From NCBI RefSeq assembly GCF_946221635.1, contig NZ_CAMIHB010000003.1, forward strand, positions 124,001 through 188,000: a DNA stretch of 64,000 bases, in the 5' to 3' direction. The translations under genes and the position numbers were made by a program. The stretch comes from an uncultured Rhodoferax sp. GTDB taxonomy: Bacteria; Pseudomonadota; Gammaproteobacteria; Burkholderiales; Burkholderiaceae_C. Shown here in pieces: positions 24,278 to 34,374 of the stretch; the first letter of the stretch is position 1; each line of letters starts with the position of its first letter. The notes under the pieces were generated by a model. It searched no databases. It saw only the letters and a list, made by a program, of their open reading frames with translations, and was not told the DNA's origin.

Positions 24278-25425
24278 CCCATGGCGCGTGTGATCACCTC
24301 TTTCATGATTTCGTTGGTGCCGCCGTAGATGCGCTGCACGCGCGCATCGGCATAGGCGCGGGCGATGGGGTATTCCCACATATAGCCGTAGCCGCCAAAT
24401 AGCTGCACACATGCATCCATCACCTTGCACTGGAGGTCGGTGGTCCAGTACTTGGCCATGCTGGCCGTGGCGGTGTCGAGCTTGTCCTGGCAGACCAGCT
24501 CGCAGCACTTGTCTACAAACACGCGCGCCACCTGTACCTCGGTCTGCAGCTCGGCCAGGGTAAAGCGGGTGTTCTGGAAGGCCGCTACCGGCGCGCCAAA
24601 CACCTTGCGTTCCTTCACATAGTCCACCGTCCAGTCGATGGCGGCCTGGGCTGCGGCCACGGCGCCAATGGCGATCTGCAGCCGCTCCCAAGGCAGCTCC
24701 TGCATCAGGCAGATGAAGCCCTTGTTCTTCCAGGCCTCACCACCGAGCAGTTGCTCCGGGTCCAGCTTCACGTTGTCGAAGAACAGCTCTGAGGTGTCCT
24801 GCGCCTTCATGCCCACCTTCTTGAGGCGCTTGCCCACGCTGAAGCCCGGCATGCCGCGCTCCACCAGCAGCAGGCTGGTGCCCTTGCCGCCGGCCGCCGG
24901 GTTGGTCTTGGCCACCACGATGACCAGGTCCGCATGCCAGCCGTTGGTGATGAAGGTCTTGCTGCCGTTGAGCAGGTAGCTGCCGTCGGGCTGCTCCAGG
25001 GCCGTGGCCTTGATGCCCTGCAGGTCCGAGCCTGCGGCGGGCTCGCTCATGGCGATGGCACCCACCATCTCGCCGCTGGCAAGCCGGGGCAGGTAGCGGG
25101 CCTTTTGCTCTTCGGTGCCGTAGTGCAGGATGTAGGGCGCCACGATTTCGCTGTGCAGGCCAAAGCCTATGCCCGTGGTGCCGGCGCGCGCCAGCTCCTC
25201 CATCTGCACCACCGAATACAGCTTGTCCGCCTCCGAGCCGCCATAGGCCTCGGGCATGGACATGCACAGAAAGCCGTTCTCGCCGGCCTTGTTCCACACC
25301 TCGCGCGCCACATAGCCCTGTTCCTCCCAGTGGGCATGGAAGGGGGTGATCTCCTTCTCCACAAACTTGCGGAAGCTGTCGCGGAAGGCTTCGTGGTCGC
25401 TGGAAAACAGGCTGCGTTCAATCAT
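24262..25425 (-). CDS. Acyl-CoA dehydrogenase
   Basis: The 387-residue flavoprotein matches the acyl-CoA dehydrogenase family. The FAD/substrate loop AMSEPAAGSDLQGIKATA is near residue 130, and the C-terminal IYGGTNEIMKEVITRAMGL motif is present. The likely catalytic glutamate and YGGTNE region near residue 370 fit the family. I chose the ATG at 25425, with a GAGGA site just upstream, over an in-frame ATG at 25443. It is divergent from a thiolase and FadJ-type gene with an excellent 24-base palindrome between them. Chain-length preference is not clear. Confidence 0.9.
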   Translation of the reverse strand: MIERSLFSSDHEAFRDSFRKFVEKEITPFHAHWEEQGYVAREVWNKAGENGFLCMSMPEAYGGSEADKLYSVVQMEELARAGTTGIGFGLHSEIVAPYILHYGTEEQKARYLPRLASGEMVGAIAMSEPAAGSDLQGIKATALEQPDGSYLLNGSKTFITNGWHADLVIVVAKTNPAAGGKGTSLLLVERGMPGFSVGKRLKKVGMKAQDTSELFFDNVKLDPEQLLGGEAWKNKGFICLMQELPWERLQIAIGAVAAAQAAIDWTVDYVKERKVFGAPVAAFQNTRFTLAELQTEVQVARVFVDKCCELVCQDKLDTATASMAKYWTTDLQCKVMDACVQLFGGYGYMWEYPIARAYADARVQRIYGGTNEIMKEVITRAMGLGAK

Positions 25426-25454
25426 GGGGTTTCCTCGGGTCATATGACATTATT

Positions 25455-25478
25455 TTTACAAAGCATTTGCTTGGTAAA
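25455..25478. promoter_or_regulatory. 24-base palindromic operator between divergent fatty-acid genes
   Basis: Arms TTTACAAAGCA (25455-25465) and TGCTTGGTAAA (25468-25478) pair with one mismatch around a 2-base centre. A -10-like TATACT lies at 25484-25489. The position between the acyl-CoA dehydrogenase and thiolase genes fits an acyl-CoA-responsive TetR-type repressor such as PsrA/FadR. The protein itself is not in the window. Confidence 0.6.
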
Positions 25479-25546
25479 AAGAATATACTGCAATTCGACC
25501 CATCAGGGCAGGCCCCGCCCTGCGCCCAAACAACCAGGAGATACCC

Positions 25547-26752
<1,206 letters not shown>

Positions 26753-26754
26753 GG

Positions 26755-26811
26755 CCTTTTAGGCCCCTAGCCCTCGTATCTATTGCGCAAGCAGCTCCTC
26801 ATTTCATAGCA
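26755..26811 (-). repeat. Dispersed intergenic repeat, copy C
   Basis: Read on the minus strand, the core GAGCTGCTTGCGCAATAGAT is followed by ACGAGGGCTAGGGGCC, clearly the same element as copies A, B and D. It fills the 69-base gap between the thiolase and FadJ-type genes, which both point right, so it is transcribed antisense to its own core orientation. Confidence 0.7.
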
Positions 26812-26821
26812 GGCACCTTCC

Positions 26822-28993
26822 ATGAAAACCATCCGCTATTCCCTGGACAACGGTATCGCCACCATCACCTTCGACGAACCGGACTCCCCCGTCAACACCA
26901 TGTGCCTGCAGTGGCAGGAAGACATGGACGCCGTAGCCGCCCGTGTGCTGCAGGACAAGGACAGCATCACCGGCATCCTGCTGGCGTCCGCCAAGAGCAC
27001 CTTCTTTGCCGGCGCCGACCTCAAGGCCGCCATGCGCCTGACGCCGGCGGACGCACCGCGCATCTTTGAAGAGATCGAGCGCGTGAAGAAGAACTTCCGA
27101 ACCATCGAGACCTTGGGCCGCCCCGTGGTCAGCCTGCTCAACGGCACAGCGCTGGGCGGCGGCTGGGAGGTGGCGCTGGTGGGCCACTACCGCATTGCCG
27201 TGGACGACAGGAAGACCCAGTTCGGCCTGCCCGAGGTGACGCTGGGCCTGCTGCCCGGCGCCAGCGGCGTGACGAAGATGACGCGCCACCTGGGCCTGAT
27301 GGGCGCACAGCCCTACCTGGTGGAGGGCAAGACCTTTACCCCGGCAGAGGCCAAAGGCCTGGGCCTGGTGCACGAGTTGGTGGCCCCCGGCCCGGACGCC
27401 GCGGCCGAGATGAAAGCCAAGGCCCTGGCCTGGATTGCCGCCAACCCCAACGCCCAGCACCCCTGGGAAGCCAAGGGCTACAAGGTGCCCGGCGGTCTGC
27501 CCAGCAATCCGGCCGTGGCGCAGATGCTGCCGGTGGCACCGGCCGTCATCAAGAAGCAGACGCGCGGCCTGTACCCCGCGCCCGAGGCCATCATGGCCTG
27601 TATGGTCGAAGGCCTGCAGGTGGACATGGAGACCGCGCTGCGCATCGAGAGCCGCTACCTGGCCAAGCTCATGTCCGGCGCGCAGGCCAAGGCCATGATC
27701 AACACCTTTTTCTTCAACCTCAACGCCATCAAGAGCGGCCAGAGCCGCCCGGCCGGCGTACCCAAATACAAGCCCGCCAAGGTAGGCTTGTTGGGCGCCG
27801 GCATGATGGGCGCGGGCATTGCCTACGCGCAGGCCAGCAAGGGCATTGCCACGGTGCTGAAGGACGTGAGCCAGGAGAAAGCCGACCTGGGCAAAAGCTA
27901 CAGCGCCAAAATCACCCAGGGCCGCGTGGACAAGGGCCGCATGAAGCCCGAGGCGCAACAAGCCCTCCTCGACCTGATCCACCCCACCGGCAACGCGGCC
28001 GATCTGCAGGGCTGCGACCTCATCATCGAAGCCGTGTTCGAGAACCGCGAGCTCAAGGCCCGCGTGACACAGGAGGCCGAGCCCCTGCTGGCGCCCGGCG
28101 GCTTCTTCGCCTCCAACACCTCCACCCTGCCCATCACCGGGCTGGCCACGGCCAGCCGCGATGCGAGCAAGTTCATCGGCATCCACTTCTTCAGCCCGGT
28201 GGACAAGATGAAGCTGGTGGAAATCATCAAGGGCCAGCGGACCGACGACGCAACCGTGGCCCGCGCCTACGACTATGTGCAAGCCCTGGGCAAGTTCCCC
28301 ATCGTGGTGAACGACGCGCGCGGCTTCTTCACCAGCCGCGTGTTTGGCACCTTCGTGATGGAAGGCGCGGCCATGCTGCTTGAGGGTATTCCCGCCGCGG
28401 CCATCGAGAACGCGGGCATCCAGTGCGGCATGCCCGTAGGACCGCTGGCGGTGCTCGACGAAACCGCGCTGACGCTGAGCCTGCACGTCATGGAGCAGAC
28501 CAAAAAGGACTTTGAAGCCCAGGGCAAAACCTATGTGGCCACACCGGGTGAATGGGTGGTGGAGCAGATGGTGCGCAAACATGAGCGCCCCGGCCGCGCG
28601 GGTGGCGCAGGCTTCTACGAGTACCCCACCGAAGAACAAGCGAAACAAGGCGCCAGGAAATTCCTCTGGCCCGAACTCAAAGGACTGTTCGAGAAGGCAG
28701 ATGCGGCCTGGACCATTACCGACCTGAAAGACCGCCTGCTTTACCGCCAGGCGGTGGAGACCGCGCGCTGCCTGGCTGAGGGCGTGCTGACCAGCGTGCA
28801 CGACGCCAACATCGGCTCCATCTTCGGCATCGGCTTCCCGGCCTGGACAGGTGGTGCGCTGCAGTTCATCTACGGCATGGGCCTGGAGGTGTTCGAGAAG
28901 CGCGCCGCCGAGCTGGCCGCACAGTTTGGCCCGGGGTTTGCCATCAGCGATGATGTGACGGCCGCCCTGCGCCAGCACCAACCGAAATACTGA
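26822..28993 (+). CDS. 3-hydroxyacyl-CoA dehydrogenase / enoyl-CoA hydratase fusion (FadJ/FadB type)
   Basis: The 723-residue fusion begins with an enoyl-CoA hydratase domain (about 1-190; oxyanion parts STFFAGADLKAA and GTALGGGWEVALV). An HAD NAD-binding domain follows from about residue 320 (GLLGAGMMGAGIA), and the C-terminal domain includes FFSPVDKMKLVEII and GRAGGAGFYEYPTEE. It would perform hydration and oxidation in beta-oxidation. A 736-residue open frame on the opposite strand is a GC-codon shadow. It is co-directional with the thiolase 69 bases upstream. Confidence 0.92.
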   Translation: MKTIRYSLDNGIATITFDEPDSPVNTMCLQWQEDMDAVAARVLQDKDSITGILLASAKSTFFAGADLKAAMRLTPADAPRIFEEIERVKKNFRTIETLGRPVVSLLNGTALGGGWEVALVGHYRIAVDDRKTQFGLPEVTLGLLPGASGVTKMTRHLGLMGAQPYLVEGKTFTPAEAKGLGLVHELVAPGPDAAAEMKAKALAWIAANPNAQHPWEAKGYKVPGGLPSNPAVAQMLPVAPAVIKKQTRGLYPAPEAIMACMVEGLQVDMETALRIESRYLAKLMSGAQAKAMINTFFFNLNAIKSGQSRPAGVPKYKPAKVGLLGAGMMGAGIAYAQASKGIATVLKDVSQEKADLGKSYSAKITQGRVDKGRMKPEAQQALLDLIHPTGNAADLQGCDLIIEAVFENRELKARVTQEAEPLLAPGGFFASNTSTLPITGLATASRDASKFIGIHFFSPVDKMKLVEIIKGQRTDDATVARAYDYVQALGKFPIVVNDARGFFTSRVFGTFVMEGAAMLLEGIPAAAIENAGIQCGMPVGPLAVLDETALTLSLHVMEQTKKDFEAQGKTYVATPGEWVVEQMVRKHERPGRAGGAGFYEYPTEEQAKQGARKFLWPELKGLFEKADAAWTITDLKDRLLYRQAVETARCLAEGVLTSVHDANIGSIFGIGFPAWTGGALQFIYGMGLEVFEKRAAELAAQFGPGFAISDDVTAALRQHQPKY

Positions 28994-29012
28994 ACCACCG
29001 GCCCGCGCCACC

Positions 29013-29912
29013 ATGCTCGCCCAGCTATTGCGCCGCTTGCTCTACACCCAGTTGCTGGTCGGCACGGCGCTGGGCTACTACTTGGGGGGCGCGGAGGCTG
29101 CCTTGCTGCTGGCATTGGCACTGCCCGTGGCGACGGTATGGATCGGTGGTCTGGTCAGCAGCCTGCTGGCGCGCGGTACATCTCCCTGGGGCTTGTGGCT
29201 GCACGCGCTCATGGGCGAAATGCGAGCCGGGCTGCTGTTCTTCCTGCTGCGCCAGCCCTGGGCTGGCACACCACCGAGCTACTTGCCAGCGACCGGCGGC
29301 CCCGCACGGCTGCCGGTGCTGCTGGTCCACGGCTATGTGTGCAACCACCGCATCTGGGACGAACTGGTCGGGCAGTTGCGCGCACAGGGACATCCCGTCG
29401 TCATGGTCGATCTGGAGCCGGTGTTCGCCTCCATTGACGACTACGCGCCCATCCTGGAGACCGCAGCGACGGCGCTGCTGCGCGAGAGCGGCCAATCGCA
29501 GCTGACGCTGGTAGGCCACAGCATGGGCGGCCTGGCCATACGCGCCTGGCTGCGCCAGCATGGCACGGCACGTGTCGCCCGCGTCCTCACCCTGGGGACG
29601 CCCCATGTGGGCACGCAGATCGCCAAGACCGCCCCCACTCCCAACGGCCGGCAGATGCAGTGGCAAAGCCCCTGGCTACAGGCCCTGGCGAAGAGCGAAG
29701 ACGACGCACTGCGACGCCTGTTTCGCATCGGTATCGCGCCACAAGACAACATCGTCTTCCCGCAGCAAGCCCAGATACTGCGGGGCGTGCAGCCACAACT
29801 CTTCCCCGGCATTGGCCATCTGCAGATGTGTCTGGATCCCGATGTCCAGCACTGGGTGCTGCAGCAGCTGGCCGAGGCCAGCCTGCCGCCCCCTCCCCCG
29901 GAGCCCGCATGA
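29013..29912 (+). CDS. Alpha/beta-hydrolase (triacylglycerol lipase-like)
   Basis: The 299-residue protein starts with one or two hydrophobic helices (about residues 10-55) and then an alpha/beta-hydrolase fold. It has HGYVCNHRIWDEL (about 107-119), nucleophile elbow GHSMGGLA with Ser near 170, and a likely catalytic His in PGIGHLQM near residue 270. It resembles membrane-anchored lipases/esterases. It overlaps the next gene by ATGA. Next to beta-oxidation genes, it could release fatty acids for them; this is inference. Confidence 0.82.
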   Translation: MLAQLLRRLLYTQLLVGTALGYYLGGAEAALLLALALPVATVWIGGLVSSLLARGTSPWGLWLHALMGEMRAGLLFFLLRQPWAGTPPSYLPATGGPARLPVLLVHGYVCNHRIWDELVGQLRAQGHPVVMVDLEPVFASIDDYAPILETAATALLRESGQSQLTLVGHSMGGLAIRAWLRQHGTARVARVLTLGTPHVGTQIAKTAPTPNGRQMQWQSPWLQALAKSEDDALRRLFRIGIAPQDNIVFPQQAQILRGVQPQLFPGIGHLQMCLDPDVQHWVLQQLAEASLPPPPPEPA

Positions 29913-30733
29913 CCGACCTGACCGTACGCCGCCTGCTCATCGACCTGAATACGCCCTTCGCGCGGCGCTGGAATGGCGGCGATGCATTTCGCTCGGCCTT
30001 CTTCAACGCCCTGTCCATGAGCTTTCCGCTGGGCGAGCAGTATTTCATCGACTCGGTGCGCGCCGGCATCAAAACCCTGCCACCAGAAGCCCAGCAGCGC
30101 TTTGCCGCGGAGGTACAAGGCTTTGTGGGCCAGGAGGCCACGCACCGCCGCGTCCACACGCTGTTCAACCAGCAGCTCACACGACAGGGGTTTGACAACG
30201 CGCTGGAGCGACGTGCCGCCAGGCGCATGGCGGCCAACGCCCACCGGGATGTACGCATCCATGTGGCCGCCACTGCCGCGACCGAGCACCTCACAGCCAT
30301 CTTCGCCGACTGGATGCTGGCCCACCCCGAAGCGCTGCAAGGCAGCGAAGACCGGCTCAAAACCCTGTGGCTGTGGCACAGCGCCGAGGAAAGCGAACAC
30401 CGCAGCACCGCCTTTGACCTGTACTACGCGATGGGTGGCAACTTTGAATGGCGGCTGCGCCTGTTCCGCTACATCACCTGGACCTTCTTTGCCGACGTGG
30501 CGCGCCAGACCATCCGCAACCTCTGGCATGACGGCGCCCTCTTGCGCTGGAGCACCTGGCGCAGCGCAGGGCGCTTTCTGTTCGGCCCGCAAGGCATTAT
30601 TTCCAGCAACCGGACGCTGTGGCGCGCCTACCTGCGCGAAGACTTCCATCCGCGCCAGCAAGACGGTGCGCGATCCGAGCAGTGGCTGCGCGACAATAGG
30701 GACCAATTCACCGAGGTGGGCCAGCCCACCTAA
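29909..30733 (+). CDS. PF10118-type metal-dependent hydrolase family protein
   Basis: The 274-residue protein matches the PF10118 family of predicted metal-dependent hydrolases. These are all-helical and carry His/Glu positions for a di-metal site, such as EATHRRVHTLFN near residue 75 and LWHSAEESEHRSTAFDLYY near residue 155. The exact reaction is unknown for most members. The start at 29909 overlaps the lipase stop; a longer frame from 29660 lies inside the lipase gene. It is 15 bases ahead of the chromate-transporter pair. Confidence 0.8.
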   Translation: MTDLTVRRLLIDLNTPFARRWNGGDAFRSAFFNALSMSFPLGEQYFIDSVRAGIKTLPPEAQQRFAAEVQGFVGQEATHRRVHTLFNQQLTRQGFDNALERRAARRMAANAHRDVRIHVAATAATEHLTAIFADWMLAHPEALQGSEDRLKTLWLWHSAEESEHRSTAFDLYYAMGGNFEWRLRLFRYITWTFFADVARQTIRNLWHDGALLRWSTWRSAGRFLFGPQGIISSNRTLWRAYLREDFHPRQQDGARSEQWLRDNRDQFTEVGQPT

Positions 30734-30748
30734 ATTGCCCCGCCCCGC

Positions 30749-31363
30749 ATGCCGCCCGACACTGCCTCCGATCTATCCCGCCCCGGCCCCCGTACCAAGA
30801 CCGAATTGTTTGTTGCCTTCTCGCTGCTCGCCCTGCAGGGTTTCGGCGGCGTGTTGGCGGTTGTCCAGCGCGAGCTGGTGGACAAGAAAAAATGGCTCAC
30901 GCCCGAGGAGTTTGTGGAAGACTGGGCCGTCGCCCAGATCCTGCCCGGCCCCAATGTGGTGAACCTCTCGCTCATGCTGGGCGACCGCTACTTTGGCCTG
31001 CGCGGCGCGCTGGCCGGGCTGGCGGGCATGCTGTGTTTTCCCCTGGTCATCGTACTGCTCATGGCGGCCGCTTTTGCCGGCGTGGCTGATACACCGCAGG
31101 CCCAGGGCGCACTCCGCGGCATGGGTGCGGTGGCCGCCGGCCTGATCGCAGCCGCTGGGCTGCGCCTGGTGGGCGCGCTCAAGAGCAATGCCATGGGCAC
31201 CATTGTCTGCTGGGGCATGGTGGTGGCCACTTTTGTGGCTATCGCCATCCTGCGCATACCGCTGGCCTGGGTGCTGCTGCTCATAGGCGGTGCGGGCTGC
31301 GTGTGGGCCTATGTGTGCCTGGGAAAGGCCGCCGCGCTGGCAGCGGGTAAGGAGAAGCCATGA
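30749..31363 (+). CDS. Chromate transporter, N-terminal half (short-chain ChrA subunit)
   Basis: The 204-residue protein has about five membrane helices and the CHR domain motifs FSLLALQGFGGVLAVVQRELV and AVAQILPGPNVVNLS. Short-chain CHR proteins are encoded as tandem pairs that act together. Here the partner overlaps by 4 bases. It exports chromate or sulfate-like anions by proton or anion antiport. It belongs to the transcription unit after the PF10118 hydrolase gene. Confidence 0.88.
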   Translation: MPPDTASDLSRPGPRTKTELFVAFSLLALQGFGGVLAVVQRELVDKKKWLTPEEFVEDWAVAQILPGPNVVNLSLMLGDRYFGLRGALAGLAGMLCFPLVIVLLMAAAFAGVADTPQAQGALRGMGAVAAGLIAAAGLRLVGALKSNAMGTIVCWGMVVATFVAIAILRIPLAWVLLLIGGAGCVWAYVCLGKAAALAAGKEKP

Positions 31364-31953
31364 TCACCATGCACCTGTCCGACTGGCTGGACCTCTTTCT
31401 GCATTTTGGCTCGCTGTCGCTGTTGGCCGTGGGCGGCGCCATTACCACGGCGCCCGACATGCAGCGCTACCTGGTGGTGGAGCGCAGCTGGCTCACCGAT
31501 GACCAGTTCACCTCCAGCATCGCCCTGGCCCAGGCTGCGCCGGGGCCCAACATCCTCTTCGTGCCCCTGCTGGGCTGGAACATCGGGCTCAACGCTGCCG
31601 GTGGCCTGGCGGTTGGCTGGTACGGGCTGGCACTGGCGCTAACGGGCGTACTCGTCGCGATGCTGGGCATCATGTTGCCCAGCTCCATCCTCACCTTTAC
31701 CGCCGCGCGCTGGGGCCATCGCAACCGCGAACTGCGTGCCGTGCGCGCCTTCAAGCAAGGCATGGCCCCCATCGTCATCGCCCTGCTGGTGGCCACCGGC
31801 TGGATCCTGGCCGCCAACAACAAGGCCGAAGACCACCACCTCGCCCTCTGGGCCGTCACCGCCGTCAGCACCCTGCTGGTCTGGAAGACCCGCATCCACC
31901 TGTTGTGGTTGCTGGGCGCCGGGGCGATCGCGGGGTGGATGGGCTGGATTTAG
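31360..31953 (+). CDS. Chromate transporter, second half (short-chain ChrA subunit)
   Basis: The 197-residue protein is the second CHR domain, with DLFLHFGSLSLLAVGGAITTAPDM near the start and SIALAQAAPGPNILFVPLLGW. It has about five membrane helices. It overlaps the first subunit by ATGA. The end overlaps the convergent SDR gene by 4 bases. Together the two halves make the equivalent of a long-chain ChrA; chromate specificity is inferred from the family. Confidence 0.88.
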   Translation: MITMHLSDWLDLFLHFGSLSLLAVGGAITTAPDMQRYLVVERSWLTDDQFTSSIALAQAAPGPNILFVPLLGWNIGLNAAGGLAVGWYGLALALTGVLVAMLGIMLPSSILTFTAARWGHRNRELRAVRAFKQGMAPIVIALLVATGWILAANNKAEDHHLALWAVTAVSTLLVWKTRIHLLWLLGAGAIAGWMGWI

Positions 31954-32699
31954 GCGGCCAGCGCCACCGCGTCGGCCCCTGCAGGAATCCGCATGGGGGC
32001 GGCAGGGTCCGTCACCGCACGCCACACAGCCTCTGCCACGTCCTGTGAGTGTGTCACCGGCGTAGCCGTGTCGCGCACCGCAGCAAACACCTGCCGGGTG
32101 AAATCGGCATAGGCAGCATGCGTGCTTTGCTCCATGCGCGGACGGGCGTTGGCACCAAAGCTGGTGCTCGGCGCTCGCCCCGGCAGCACCAGGCGCACGC
32201 GGACGCCGAAGGGCTGCAGCTCCAGCGCGAGCGATTCGGTGAACGCATTCACTGCCGCCTTGCTGGCGGTGTAGACCGAGAGTAATGGCAAGGGCTTGAG
32301 CGTCACGCTGGAAGTCACATTCACCACCACACCTGCCCCACGTTGCCGGAAATGCGGCAGCACCGCTTGCGTCATGGCCATGGTGCCGAAGGTGTTGGCT
32401 TCAAAAATCTCCCGGGCGTGGGCCAGCGCAGTCCCCTCCAGCGGCGCCAACAGGCCCACGCCCGCGTTGTTGACCAACGCATCGATGGGGCCGGCCTCTT
32501 CCACACAACGGCGGATGCTGTCGGCATCGGTCACATCCAGCGGCAGGATGCGCAGCCGGTCCGAGGTGGGCAACACCCCTTCGCGCGGCGTGCGCATGGT
32601 GGCGATCACGCGCCAGCCTTTGGCGAGAAAGAAACATGCGGTCTCCAGGCCAAAGCCCGACGAACAACCGGTAATGAGAACAGTGGGAACAGCAGACAT
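31950..32699 (-). CDS. Short-chain dehydrogenase/reductase
   Basis: The 249-residue SDR has the cofactor loop TGCSSGFGLE (about residues 9-18), the NNAGVG segment near residue 82 and the catalytic YTASK near residue 151 with a preceding Ser. The ATG at 32699 with an AAGGAG site 6 bases ahead is a strong start; a TTG at 32705 is rejected. It is divergent from an AraC-type regulator with a 95-base gap that holds a TTGACAA/TTGTCAA dyad. The substrate is unknown. Confidence 0.9.
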   Translation of the reverse strand: MSAVPTVLITGCSSGFGLETACFFLAKGWRVIATMRTPREGVLPTSDRLRILPLDVTDADSIRRCVEEAGPIDALVNNAGVGLLAPLEGTALAHAREIFEANTFGTMAMTQAVLPHFRQRGAGVVVNVTSSVTLKPLPLLSVYTASKAAVNAFTESLALELQPFGVRVRLVLPGRAPSTSFGANARPRMEQSTHAAYADFTRQVFAAVRDTATPVTHSQDVAEAVWRAVTDPAAPMRIPAGADAVALAA

Positions 32700-32714
32700 C
32701 GACAACTCCTTGGT

Positions 32715-32742
32715 TTGACAAGGCCCGTACGATAGTTGTCAA
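32715..32742. promoter_or_regulatory. Inverted repeat between SDR and AraC genes
   Basis: TTGACAA (32715-32721) and TTGTCAA (32736-32742) form a perfect 7-base dyad separated by 14 bases. It lies between the divergent starts and is a candidate binding site for the AraC-type protein. The TTGACA part also resembles a -35 element. Confidence 0.4.
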
Positions 32743-32794
32743 GAACCGGACTGACTATGCTTAAATATCCATAAATTTGTAGCAATCATCCAAT

Positions 32795-33724
32795 ATGGTC
32801 GATCCACTCGCAGAAGTCGTTTCGCTGTTGCAGCCGGGTGCGCCCTTCTCCAAGCTGGTGGTGGCATCTGCGCCCTGGGCCGTACGCCGCACCGAGCTGG
32901 GCCGTCCCTTCTACTTCGTCGTGCTTGAAGGCGGTTGCCACCTGACCGTTGACGGCCCGGACCACAGCGACACCATCGCGCTGAATGCGGGCGACTTTGT
33001 GCTCATTCCCGCCGCGCGCAGCTTTGCCACCTCCAGCCTGGACCGACAGCCGCCCCGCGCAGGCGAAGCCGTCACCACGCCGATTGCGCCCATGCCCGGC
33101 GGCGCCCGCGTGGGCGACCCCGAGGGTGCGGTGGATGTGCGCATGCTGGTGGGCAACTGCGTGCTGGGCTCGCCCGATGCGGCCCTGCTGGTGCCGCTGC
33201 TGCCGCAGTGGGTGCATGTACGCGGCGAGCCGCGCCTGGCCACGCTGGTGCAGTTGCTGGGCGACGAGACCCGCACCGACCGGCCCGCGCGCGACATCGT
33301 CATGGCCCGCCTGCTGGAGGTGCTGTTGATCGAAGCCTTCCGCTCTGGCGCCAGCACTGCCGCATCGCCGGGCCTGGTGCGCGGCCTGTCCAATGCCAAG
33401 CTGGCTCTCGCTCTGCGCCGCATGCATGAGCAGCCCGGCGCCCCCTGGAGCATCGACCAACTGGCCCGCGAAGCCGCCATGTCGCGCTCCGCCTTCTTCG
33501 ACCGCTTCAGCCGCACCGTCGGTGTCACGCCTACAGACTACCTGCAGACCTGGCGCATGGCTCTTGCCAAGCAGTTGCTGCGGCAGCGCGAACTGCCGAT
33601 TGCGGAGATTGCCGAGCGCGTGGGCTACGGCTCGGTGAGCGCGTTTGGGGTGGCGTTCACGCGGCTGGTGGGGATGCCGCCAGGGCGGTATGCCAGGGGC
33701 ATTCCAGAAGCAACTGAGGGCTGA
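32795..33724 (+). CDS. AraC family regulator with cupin-like N-terminal domain
   Basis: The 309-residue protein has an N-terminal cupin-type sensing domain (about residues 1-150) with the AraC_binding/Cupin_6 shape. The C-terminal DNA-binding domain (about 210-305) has two helix-turn-helices (WSIDQLAREAAMSRSAFFDRF and LPIAEIAERVGYGSVSAFGVAF). It is divergent from the SDR gene, its probable target. A -10-like TATGCT lies at 32756-32761, though the -35 is poor. The effector is unknown. Confidence 0.88.
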   Translation: MVDPLAEVVSLLQPGAPFSKLVVASAPWAVRRTELGRPFYFVVLEGGCHLTVDGPDHSDTIALNAGDFVLIPAARSFATSSLDRQPPRAGEAVTTPIAPMPGGARVGDPEGAVDVRMLVGNCVLGSPDAALLVPLLPQWVHVRGEPRLATLVQLLGDETRTDRPARDIVMARLLEVLLIEAFRSGASTAASPGLVRGLSNAKLALALRRMHEQPGAPWSIDQLAREAAMSRSAFFDRFSRTVGVTPTDYLQTWRMALAKQLLRQRELPIAEIAERVGYGSVSAFGVAFTRLVGMPPGRYARGIPEATEG

Positions 33725-33745
33725 GCAAGCGGCCTCGCAGGAAAA

Positions 33746-34348
33746 TCAACTGAGCAGCTTGATGAGCGCATCGGGATGCACATGCCATCCTGCCAGGCCA
33801 GCAGCCCCCATCCAGACACCAAAGCCCGATGGCAGCAGCGCCAACAGATAGAGCCACGGCAGGCTGGTCAGGGACGCCACCGCGAGCATGGAAATAGCAA
33901 TCGCGATCAAGGCATCAGACAGGTCGAATTGGTCATCGCGGTAGTTGAGCGCGTCGTAGGTCACCTGATCCTTCTCGGCTGAAGTCTTCAGCGCCTCTTT
34001 CTTTGTGCTCTGGTCCTGGGCAATCTTGGTGTAGATCTCGATCTGCTCCTGATAGGCGCCACGCGCTGCCGGCGCCGCGCTCAGCGCTTGCAGCTTGAGC
34101 TGCAGCAATGTGGACTTGGCGACTTCCTCACGGATATTGCGCGCTTGGTAGAACTGCCAGTGGTCCAGCTTGTCTGCCTGGGCTTGCTGCATGGCCTGCA
34201 CGATGTTGTCATCCTTGACCTTGCAGATCCCCATAAAGGTTGCCAGCAATGCCACCGTAATGGCGACCGCCGGATTCAGCCACGCAGTCCTGCGTGAGCC
34301 CGCAGCTTCTTGTGCAGTTTCCACAACGTCCATGGGATCTATTTCCAT
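33746..34348 (-). CDS. DUF4337 family membrane protein
   Basis: The 200-residue protein has an N-terminal membrane helix (about residues 25-45), a long charged helical middle (about 60-130) and two C-terminal membrane helices (about 150-195). This is the DUF4337 layout (DDNIVQAMQQAQADKLDHWQFYQA is typical, shown in parts). The start was set at 34348, since the frame upstream runs through the terminator of the next gene. The function is unknown. It is downstream of an exported Ala/Lys-rich protein, separated by a terminator. Confidence 0.75.
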   Translation of the reverse strand: MEIDPMDVVETAQEAAGSRRTAWLNPAVAITVALLATFMGICKVKDDNIVQAMQQAQADKLDHWQFYQARNIREEVAKSTLLQLKLQALSAAPAARGAYQEQIEIYTKIAQDQSTKKEALKTSAEKDQVTYDALNYRDDQFDLSDALIAIAISMLAVASLTSLPWLYLLALLPSGFGVWMGAAGLAGWHVHPDALIKLLS

Positions 34349-34374
34349 ACGATGTATCCGTGAGGGTCCAATAG

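Noticed and set aside
25426..25443. Earlier ATG for the acyl-CoA dehydrogenase gene
   Set aside because: The downstream ATG at 25425 has a GAGGA site at the right distance and fits the family N-terminus.
26804..29014. 736-codon open frame antisense to the FadJ-type fusion
   Set aside because: High-GC codon use leaves the opposite strand free of stops; the translation is Gly/His/Val-rich with no domain, and the plus-strand gene is unmistakable.
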